Of a DNA stretch of 64,000 nucleotides, positions 54,912-61,956 are shown piece by piece. The translations under genes were made by a program, and so were the position numbers. The notes below the pieces were generated by a model. It saw only the letters and a list, made by a program, of their open reading frames with translations, searched no databases and was not told the DNA's origin. Numbering within the stretch: position 1 is the stretch's first letter; every line of letters begins with the position of its first letter. Origin of the DNA: Methyloversatilis sp. (GTDB lineage Bacteria; Pseudomonadota; Gammaproteobacteria; Burkholderiales; Rhodocyclaceae); NCBI GenBank assembly GCA_017984755.1, contig JAGNYW010000001.1:62001-126000 (forward strand), written 5' to 3'.

Positions 54912-57020
54912 ATGAACACCTGCTTCAAAGTGCGCCCCCTTGCCTGGGCCGTGTCCGCTGCCGCGGCGTTGTTTGCCGGCCAGACCTCAGCCGAACCTGC
55001 GAAGGCTGTCGTGTTGCCGTCGATCAAGATATTCAGTGATGCCGGTACCCTGGACGTCACACCGGGATCCGGCGTGATCATTGACCAAGCGACCATCGAA
55101 GCGACACAGCCGCTGAGCACCCAGGACGCATTGCGCCGCACACCGGGCATTCATGCCGTTGAAACAGAGGGTTACGGTTTCTATCCGCGCATCACGATTC
55201 GCGGCATCGGCTCGGACATGAGTCGCAAGGTCCTGCTGCTCGAGGACGGCGCCCCCATTGCGCTGGGCCCATACACTGACCCGGCTGCCTATTACAGTCC
55301 GCCGATCGAGCGCATGGAGCGCATCGAAGTACTCAAGGGCAGCGGCACGCTGCGCCACGGCCCCTCGACCATAGGCGGTGCGATCAACTACATCACACGC
55401 AACCCGCCGACCACGCCGGGCGGGCGCGTCAAGGTCGGCATGGGTGGCGATGGCTACCGCAATGTGTTCGCCGAGTACGGCGGTACCTGGGACAGTCTGC
55501 TCGGCAGCATCAGCGTGTTGCGCAAGGAGGGCGATGGCTGGCGCAACATGCCGTTCGAGGTGACCGACGTGGTGCTCAAGGGCGGGCTGGTCATCGACGA
55601 CCGGAATTTCCTCGGCATCAAGTTCACGCACTACGATCATGATGCAAACCACACCTATCTCGGTCTGACACAGCGCGAGTACGACAGCGATTACAAGCAG
55701 AACAAGGCGGTGAACGACAAGATGTACCTGCGCCGCAACAGCGTGGACATCAATCATGAACTCGATCTCGGTGGCGGTGCCAGTCTGAAGACGCTGGTGT
55801 ATTGGAACAACACGACTCGCGACTGGTGGCGGGAAGGATCCAGTCAGGCGACCGGCGTCAGCGTGATGAGCGGCCGTTCGGATGGTCGTCTGCGTGAATT
55901 CGATGTTGCCGGCATCGACATGCAGCTGGCGCTGCCGCACCGGACGTTCGGCATCGGCAATGACCTCGAGACAGGCGTGCGCTTCCATTGGGAAAAGATG
56001 CACAACCGTCGAGTCGAAGGCGCGCAGGGCTCGCCCGCCGCACACGTTATCGATCCGACCCGCAACAATGCGAATGCGATCAATGGTGTGCGCGAGGATG
56101 ACGTGCGTCGGGCTCACGCACTGGCCGTTTTCGTGCAGAACCGTTTCCACCTGACCGACCGCTGGACGGTCACGCCCGGTGTGCGCGTCGAGAGCTACAA
56201 GCAGAAGCGCAATGTTGCTGTCTGGCAGCAGTTGGGTCCTTCTACCAGCAAGACCGAAAACACCGAGGTGGTTCCAGGCATCGGCACCACGTGGAAGATC
56301 TATCCGGATGCCACGCTGTTCGCCGGTGTGCATCGCGGATTCGCGCCGCCTCGTGTTCAGGACGCAATCGCCAACGACGGCAGCGCGGTCGACCTCGATG
56401 CGGAGCGCAGCACCAATTACGAAGCGGGTGTGCGGGGCAGGTTCTCCCGCGGCAACTACGAAGTGACTGCCTTCCGTCTCGATTTCGACAACCAGCTCGT
56501 GTCACAGACCGAGTCGGGTGGCGCCGGCACGCAGCTCGCCAATGCGGGCAAGACGCTCAATCAGGGCATGGAATTTTCCGGGGATGTCGCGATCGGCGCC
56601 GGGTTCAGCCTGGCCGGCAACTACACCTGGTTGCCGACGGCGAAACTTGACAGCACGCGCTTCATCGGTGGCGCCGACCGCAACGGCAATCGTCTCACTT
56701 ATGCACCGAAGCATCTGGCAAATCTCAGACTTGCCTATGAACAGCCGGTCTGGAGTGCGAATGTCGGTCTGTCGCATGTCGGCGAACAGTTTGCCGATCT
56801 TGAAAACACGGAAGCGGGAAGTGCCAACGGCCGTGCCGGCATTCTGCCGAGCTACACGGTGTGGGATCTGAATGGCCGCATCAAGCTCGACCGGACCATC
56901 ACGCTGTATGTCGCGGTGCGCAATCTGTTCGACCGGCAGTACATTGCATCGCGCGCACCCGAAGGCATCTTTCCGGGTATCGGTCGCCTGATGGAGATCG
57001 GTGTCGAAGCGCGCTTCTGA
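54912..57020 (+). CDS. TonB-dependent outer-membrane receptor (siderophore/iron type)
   Basis: 702 residues. Signal peptide to about residue 28, no N-terminal signalling domain. Plug domain: TQDALRRTPGIHAVETEG, RITIRGIGSDMSRKVLLLED, ERMERIEVLKGSGTLRHGPS and GGAINYITRN. The 22-stranded barrel ends with the aromatic terminus GVEARF and contains APKHLANLRLAYEQP and FDRQYIASRAP. It resembles the FecA/PiuA group. Ligand unknown. The divergent piuC gene and the operon with an FMN oxidase support iron uptake as the role. Confidence 0.93.
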   Translation: MNTCFKVRPLAWAVSAAAALFAGQTSAEPAKAVVLPSIKIFSDAGTLDVTPGSGVIIDQATIEATQPLSTQDALRRTPGIHAVETEGYGFYPRITIRGIGSDMSRKVLLLEDGAPIALGPYTDPAAYYSPPIERMERIEVLKGSGTLRHGPSTIGGAINYITRNPPTTPGGRVKVGMGGDGYRNVFAEYGGTWDSLLGSISVLRKEGDGWRNMPFEVTDVVLKGGLVIDDRNFLGIKFTHYDHDANHTYLGLTQREYDSDYKQNKAVNDKMYLRRNSVDINHELDLGGGASLKTLVYWNNTTRDWWREGSSQATGVSVMSGRSDGRLREFDVAGIDMQLALPHRTFGIGNDLETGVRFHWEKMHNRRVEGAQGSPAAHVIDPTRNNANAINGVREDDVRRAHALAVFVQNRFHLTDRWTVTPGVRVESYKQKRNVAVWQQLGPSTSKTENTEVVPGIGTTWKIYPDATLFAGVHRGFAPPRVQDAIANDGSAVDLDAERSTNYEAGVRGRFSRGNYEVTAFRLDFDNQLVSQTESGGAGTQLANAGKTLNQGMEFSGDVAIGAGFSLAGNYTWLPTAKLDSTRFIGGADRNGNRLTYAPKHLANLRLAYEQPVWSANVGLSHVGEQFADLENTEAGSANGRAGILPSYTVWDLNGRIKLDRTITLYVAVRNLFDRQYIASRAPEGIFPGIGRLMEIGVEARF

Positions 57021-57098
57021 TGGGGTTCATGAACAGCGCGGGCGCGGCATGACGCGAAGTCCGCGCTTCAGGACGACGTCGGAGCGCTTTGCCGCGAC

Positions 57099-57542
57099 TC
57101 AGGCTCCATCGGGTCGCACGTTGGCGATCGATCCGTCAGAGCGGCCCTTCAGATAGGCATACAGATCGTCGAGCTTGGGTTCGAGGTAAGGATGGCTCGG
57201 CATCCCCTTTTCGAGGCGTCCCTCAAGCAACACCTTCCTGAACTCGTCCCTGCTCAGCACCTTCAGTGAGGCGATAAGCGAAGGGCCGACCATGCCTTCC
57301 TGGGCTGCGCCGTGGCAACGCTCGCAGGCAGCTGCCCGCCAGGCCTTCCAGCCCTTCACGACATCGCCGGCTGCTGCAGCCGACGGGGTGTGCTCTGACG
57401 CAGGAGCTGTCGGTGCAGGTGTGGCCGCCACCGGGGCACGCTTGACGGAAGATGCCGAGGCCATCGGTTCGGCTTCAGGTGCCTTGCTGCAGGCAGCAAG
57501 CAGCAGGCTCATGCAGAGCAGGGCTATCGAAGTACGGTTCAT
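57099..57542 (-). CDS. c-type cytochrome lipoprotein
   Basis: 147 residues. Signal peptide with lipobox LLAAC, Cys18, then a Pro/Ala-rich linker (residues 20-58). Heme-binding motif C73-E-R-C76-H77 with the axial Met in LEKGMPSHPYLEPKLDDLYA. Single heme, likely membrane-tethered in the periplasm. The form resembles the class I cytochromes that serve as electron acceptors for PQQ-type dehydrogenases, which is only suggestive. On the minus strand with a small membrane protein and nadC upstream. Confidence 0.9.
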   Translation of the reverse strand: MNRTSIALLCMSLLLAACSKAPEAEPMASASSVKRAPVAATPAPTAPASEHTPSAAAAGDVVKGWKAWRAAACERCHGAAQEGMVGPSLIASLKVLSRDEFRKVLLEGRLEKGMPSHPYLEPKLDDLYAYLKGRSDGSIANVRPDGA

Positions 57543-57572
57543 GGCGATCCTCGTTCGGCCTGGGTCAATTCT

Positions 57573-57710
57573 TCAAAGATAGATCACGGCAGGAAAGACC
57601 GTGACTGCCAGTACGAAAACCAGCCATTCGAGATTGTTTCTCGACAGAAAACCCGTGAAATGCAGGATCAGTACAGTGATTGCGACTATGTAATAAAGGA
57701 TGAACCACAT
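57573..57710 (-). CDS. Small membrane protein (45 residues)
   Basis: Minus-strand ORF from ATG (57710) to TGA (57573), too short for most gene callers. It starts MWFILYYIVAITVLILHF, then GFLSRNNLEW and LVFVLAVTVFPAVIYL: two hydrophobic helices joined by a short polar loop. A GGAG lies about 11 bases ahead of the ATG. It lies between nadC (43-base gap) and the cytochrome gene (30-base gap) on the same strand, and may be cotranscribed. No family recognised. Confidence 0.7.
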   Translation of the reverse strand: MWFILYYIVAITVLILHFTGFLSRNNLEWLVFVLAVTVFPAVIYL

Positions 57711-57752
57711 CAGCCCGGGTCTCCGCAGGTATCGTTCGCAGGTGTCGAACGC

Positions 57753-58610
57753 TTACCGTTCGACATGTCGCAATGAAAGATCGATGGCACGTACGTTCTT
57801 GGTCAGCACGCCGATCGAGATGCGATCGACGCCTGTCTCGGCAATCGACCTGACGCGATCGAAATCCACCCCTCCGGACGCTTCGAGTTCGGCGCGCCCT
57901 TCGTTGATCGAGACCGCCTCCGTCATCTGGTCGATGCTCATGTTGTCGAGCAGCACCATGACGGCCCCGGCGTCGAGCGCCTCGCGCAGCTGCCCGAGGG
58001 TTTCCACCTCTATCTGGATGAATGCATTGGACGGCGCGATACCCCGCGCGCGCGCCAGAACCGGGCGGATGCCGCCGGCTGCCATGATGTGGTTTTCCTT
58101 GATCAGTATTCCGTCATACAGGCCCATGCGGTGATTCAGGCCGCCACCGACCCTGACCGCATACTTCTGCGCGAGACGAAGTCCGGGCAATGTCTTGCGG
58201 GTGTCGACGATGCGCGCCGGCGTGCCGGCGATCGCATCCACGAAACGGCGCGTGATGGTGGCCGTCGCCGACAGGAGCTGAACGAAATTGAGTGCTGCGC
58301 GCTCTGCCGTAAGCAAGGCGCGGGTTTCCGACAATATTTCGCACAGCTTGTCGTCCGGGGCAATCCAGGCGCCTTCGTTAACATGCCAGGCAACGGTCGC
58401 CTTGGGGTCGAGCGCACGCAGGCAGGCTTCGAACCAGTCGCGTCCGCACAGCACGGCTTCTTCACGTGCAGTGACCAGACCCTGCGCCGCGCGGCCCGGC
58501 GGAATCAGTCGCGCCGTCAGGTCGCCGGTGCCTACATCCTCCGCGAGTGCCTGCGATACGTTGCGCTGAATTTCGATGGACAGTTGTTCGTTTTCCCGCA
58601 TGGCACTCAC
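57753..58610 (-). CDS. nadC: Nicotinate-nucleotide pyrophosphorylase (quinolinate phosphoribosyltransferase)
   Basis: 285 residues; ATG 58601 is an alternative start. It converts quinolinate and PRPP to nicotinate mononucleotide in NAD synthesis. Motifs ALAEDVGTGDLTARLIP, TRKTLPGLRLAQKYAVRVGG and HRMGLYDGILIKENHI are the family signature, and IEVETLGQLREALDAGA and VMVLLDNMS follow. It lies in a minus-strand group with the EamA transporter and NAD(P)HX repair enzyme, which both handle related metabolism in part. Confidence 0.96.
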   Translation of the reverse strand: MSAMRENEQLSIEIQRNVSQALAEDVGTGDLTARLIPPGRAAQGLVTAREEAVLCGRDWFEACLRALDPKATVAWHVNEGAWIAPDDKLCEILSETRALLTAERAALNFVQLLSATATITRRFVDAIAGTPARIVDTRKTLPGLRLAQKYAVRVGGGLNHRMGLYDGILIKENHIMAAGGIRPVLARARGIAPSNAFIQIEVETLGQLREALDAGAVMVLLDNMSIDQMTEAVSINEGRAELEASGGVDFDRVRSIAETGVDRISIGVLTKNVRAIDLSLRHVER

Positions 58611-58687
58611 TCTGATTTCAGAGCGGCCGATTCTAGCATTGCGCCCCGCAGCGCCATGCGGCGCCAGTCACATCGTGCGGGCCGGGA

Positions 58688-58704
58688 CGCCCGGCAACCG
58701 GGCG
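58688..58704. terminator. Perfect hairpin between EamA gene and nadC
   Basis: CGCCCGG (58688-58694) / CCGGGCG (58698-58704) with loop CAA. There is no T-run on the minus side. It may be a structural element or a Rho-independent terminator without U-tract. Confidence 0.35.
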
Positions 58705-58755
58705 CAAAACCCGTGCGGCGATACCTGCAAGGTGCTCGCGCCTTGCCCGGGGCTT

Positions 58756-59592
58756 TCAACGGCGATGAGCCAGCCAGGCGCTCAGCAGTCCGCTGACGAC
58801 GATGATGGCAGCGCCGCCGATTGCACTGGCTCCCGGCAAGTCCCCGAACACCGCCCAGCCCATCAGCGTTGCCCACACCAGCTGGACATAGATGAGCGGG
58901 CTCAGCGTGGAGGCCGGTGCGAAGGCCATCGCACGGATCAGCAGGAAGTGTCCGGCCATGCCCGACACGCCGAGCGACAGGACGAGCAGCGCGTCCCCCC
59001 AGCCAGGTATGTCGCTGTGTGCAGCTGCCGGCAGGGCGACCGACGACAGGCCGGCGCCGATCAGCGCCGTGTAGAAAAGTGTCGTCAGCGGGCGCTCGGT
59101 GGGCGCCAGCTTGCGCGTTGCGAGCTGGTACAGGGCGTAGAGCAGCGAGCCGGCCAGCAGCATGAGTACCGGGCCGAGCGGCAGATCGCCGTCCGGGCGC
59201 GCGATCAGCAACACGCCGGAGAAGCCGAACAGCGCGAGCAGCCAGTGCGCCGGCGTGACCCGTTCGCCCAGTACCGGGCCGGCCAGCAGGGTCACGATCA
59301 GCGGAGTGATGAAGAACAGCGAGGTGCCTTCTGCCATCGGGATGGTGCGCAGCCCGCCCATGATCAGGAAGGATACGCCGGCCAGCAGGGCTGCGCGCAC
59401 GATCTGCAGTCGCCAGCGCGCCGTCGCGACGAGGTTCCGTCCCATGTGCGGGTAGAGCACGGCGCCGAGCACGACGGCGGGTACGAGATAGCGCGCCCAC
59501 ACCAGCACGCCGACCGGATAGCGCTGCGAAAGGTACTTGCCCGTGGTATCCAGAACCGCGAAACAGAATAGTGCCGCCAGCATGAGCATCAC
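58756..59592 (-). CDS. EamA-family (DMT superfamily) transporter
   Basis: 278 residues, GTG at 59592 immediately followed by ATG. About ten hydrophobic helices arranged as two EamA repeats (FFITPLIVTLLAGPVLGERV and TLSPLIYVQLVWATLMGWAV, the repeat ends). Such transporters export metabolites or drugs; no substrate can be predicted. It starts 23 bases from the end of the NAD(P)HX repair gene. Confidence 0.9.
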   Translation of the reverse strand: MMLMLAALFCFAVLDTTGKYLSQRYPVGVLVWARYLVPAVVLGAVLYPHMGRNLVATARWRLQIVRAALLAGVSFLIMGGLRTIPMAEGTSLFFITPLIVTLLAGPVLGERVTPAHWLLALFGFSGVLLIARPDGDLPLGPVLMLLAGSLLYALYQLATRKLAPTERPLTTLFYTALIGAGLSSVALPAAAHSDIPGWGDALLVLSLGVSGMAGHFLLIRAMAFAPASTLSPLIYVQLVWATLMGWAVFGDLPGASAIGGAAIIVVSGLLSAWLAHRR

Positions 59593-59614
59593 GCCGATCA
59601 GCGGGTGCTTGCGC

Positions 59615-61159
59615 TCAGGTGTTGATATGGCCGGCTTCCTGCATCTCGTGACCTGCGATCAACGCGTTGAAGGCGCTGCGTGCGGATTCGATGACCTCGC
59701 CTGCAGTCAGGCCATTCGGCCCCTTGCCCTGTTCAACCAGCCGGTCGCCCGCCATGCCGTGCAGGTGTACGCCGCCGATCAGTGCCAGATCGGCAGGCCA
59801 TCCCTGTGCCAGCAATCCGGCAATCAGCCCTGTCAGCACGTCGCCCATGCCGGCAGACGCCATGCCGGGATTGCCCGTAGTGTTGATGAACCAGCGTCCG
59901 TCAGGCAGCGCGATCACACTGCCGCATCCCTTGAGTACGGTTGCCGCCCGGTAGCGCAGCGCAATCGTGCACGCCGATTTGATGCGGTCCTCCTGAATCT
60001 GTGCCGTGGTGCAGCCGAGCAGGCGCGCCGCCTCCGTCGGATGCGGCGTGAGCAGCGAAGGTGCGCCCCGAGTCTGCACGGCACTTGCAAGATCGGCATG
60101 CTGCGACAGCAGATTGAGTGCATCGGCATCGAGCACCAGCGTCGCCGGTGTCGTGACCGCTTCGCGCATCAGATCGAGCGCCGCCGGGCTTTGTCCCAAT
60201 CCGGGGCCGATGGCGAGGCAGGTCGCAAGGTCACCGCCGAGCACCTCGGCGGGCGTGCGTATCATCAGTTCCGGCTGTTCCGGATCGAGCGGCAGCGCTG
60301 CATGGTCGAGCATGCCGACATACACGCGGCCGGCTCCCACCTTCAGCGCGGCTCGTCCCGCCAGCAGTGCCGCCCCGGCCATTCCCCTGGCACCGCCGAC
60401 CATGACAGCGTTGCCGTTCGTACCCTTGTGGCTGTTGCGTGCGCGCGGCCGCAGCAGGTGGTCGAACAGGGCGCGCCCGACCTGCCAGCCTGAGGGTCTT
60501 GCCACGGCACTGCAGTCGAGACCGAGGTCATGCAGCGAAAGCGTCCCGCAGTGATCCGGGCCATCCAGCGTCAGCAGACCCGGTTTCAGCGCAATCATCG
60601 TGGCGGTATGCGAGGCGCGGATGGCGCGCCCGAGCACTCGACCGGTATCGGCATTCAGCCCGCTCGGTACGTCGATCGACAATACCGGGCATTCCATGCT
60701 GTTGACGGATTCGATCCATGCAGCGTGTTCGCCTTCGACAGGTCGGGTCAGCCCGATGCCGTAAAGTGCGTCGATCACCAGCGAGTATTCGCCGCGTGGC
60801 AGTCTTGGCAGCGTGACGCCGCCGATCGCCCGCCATGATGCCCACGCCGATACGGCATCCGTCGCCTGCGGGTGTTCGTCACCGGCGTAGGCCACCACCA
60901 CATCGAAACCGGTCTGGCGCAGCTGCCGGGCAATCACGAACCCATCGCCGCCGTTGTTGCCGGGTCCGCACATCACCAGCACGCGGCCGTGACGACCGCC
61001 CATAATCTCCATCGCCTTTGCCGCGCCGGTGGCACCCGCCCGCTCCATCAGTCGCGGTGAACTGCGGGGCGCGTAGTGCTGTTCGATGCGCCTGAGCGCT
61101 TCTGCACCGTACAGGGCGGGCAGCGCGGCGGTGTTCAGGGCTTTCTGGCTGGATTGCAT
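59615..61159 (-). CDS. nnr: Bifunctional NAD(P)H-hydrate repair enzyme (epimerase/ADP-dependent dehydratase)
   Basis: 514 residues. The N-terminal YjeF_N epimerase (residues about 1-215; CGPGNNGGDGFVIARQLRQT) interconverts R and S forms of NAD(P)HX. The C-terminal ribokinase-like domain (about 225-505; ACLAIGPGLGQSPAALDLMR, TGNPGMASAGMGDVLTGLIA) dehydrates S-NAD(P)HX with ADP. Together they repair damaged NADH/NADPH. The long E. coli-like fused form is complete. Confidence 0.96.
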   Translation of the reverse strand: MQSSQKALNTAALPALYGAEALRRIEQHYAPRSSPRLMERAGATGAAKAMEIMGGRHGRVLVMCGPGNNGGDGFVIARQLRQTGFDVVVAYAGDEHPQATDAVSAWASWRAIGGVTLPRLPRGEYSLVIDALYGIGLTRPVEGEHAAWIESVNSMECPVLSIDVPSGLNADTGRVLGRAIRASHTATMIALKPGLLTLDGPDHCGTLSLHDLGLDCSAVARPSGWQVGRALFDHLLRPRARNSHKGTNGNAVMVGGARGMAGAALLAGRAALKVGAGRVYVGMLDHAALPLDPEQPELMIRTPAEVLGGDLATCLAIGPGLGQSPAALDLMREAVTTPATLVLDADALNLLSQHADLASAVQTRGAPSLLTPHPTEAARLLGCTTAQIQEDRIKSACTIALRYRAATVLKGCGSVIALPDGRWFINTTGNPGMASAGMGDVLTGLIAGLLAQGWPADLALIGGVHLHGMAGDRLVEQGKGPNGLTAGEVIESARSAFNALIAGHEMQEAGHINT

Positions 61160-61210
61160 TCTCGATCCGGTTTCGTCGGGCCATCGATGGCCGAGCGGTC
61201 TGCCCGCATT

Positions 61211-61876
61211 TTATGCCTTGCCGCGGCTGCGTGTTGGGGCGTGCGGCACTTCGAATATCCGGTCCGGTGTGGCGACGAAGCAGCGCATGTCGGGATCGGG
61301 CTCGATGTCCATCTTTCCGGTGAAGGCACCGAAGGCCGGCAGCAGCCCGACAGCAGGGCCGAACGCGAAGCAGGGCAGTCGCAGGCGGTCGCCACCCGCG
61401 GCGATACGCAATGCAGGGTGCAGATGTCCGGCCAGCACATAGTGTCCGGGCTGAGGTGCCGGGTGGTGGCTCAGCGCGAACGGCCCCTGATGCCACGGTT
61501 CATCCACCACGGTCAGACCCAGTTCGGGCGGTACGCCTGAATGCATGTCGTGGTTGCCGCGCACCAGCACCCATTCGATGGCCGGCTTGCGCAGTGCGGC
61601 AAGGCGTTCCAGCAATGCCGGCCGGCGCGCCTCGCGAGCGTGCAGGAAGTCGCCGAGAAAAATCAAACGTTGCGCCCCGGTTTGTGCGAGCAGCCTCTCG
61701 AGGCGCTCGAGCGTCTCGCCGGTGGTACCCGACGGCACGGCGATGCCATGTGCGCGGAAGGTTGCGGCCTTGCCGAAATGTGCATCGGCCACCAGCAGGG
61801 TGCCGCATGCTGGCCACCAGAGCGCGCGTTCGGCAAGCAGCACGACCCGTTCGCCGGCTATCGTCAACTCATGCAT
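61211..61876 (-). CDS. pdeM: Metallophosphoesterase, PdeM-type (ligase-associated DNA damage response)
   Basis: 221 residues. Metal-binding motifs DAHFGK, GDFLHAR, RGNHDMHSG and AGHLHPALRI are in order. The sequence belongs to the PdeM group, usually found with a DNA ligase-helicase operon; none of those genes is visible here. Start ATG at 61876 is divergent from the GGDEF-EAL gene. Confidence 0.88.
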   Translation of the reverse strand: MHELTIAGERVVLLAERALWWPACGTLLVADAHFGKAATFRAHGIAVPSGTTGETLERLERLLAQTGAQRLIFLGDFLHAREARRPALLERLAALRKPAIEWVLVRGNHDMHSGVPPELGLTVVDEPWHQGPFALSHHPAPQPGHYVLAGHLHPALRIAAGGDRLRLPCFAFGPAVGLLPAFGAFTGKMDIEPDPDMRCFVATPDRIFEVPHAPTRSRGKA

Positions 61877-61956
61877 GTCGAGACCGTCATGCCGCGAGCT
61901 GAGGCATTCTGGCTGATGCTCCGGGATTCAAGTCGGCAGGCATTTTTCCGATAGTG

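Noticed and set aside
54987..56333. Minus-strand open frame opposite the TonB receptor
   Set aside because: No motif, reads as a shadow of the receptor gene.
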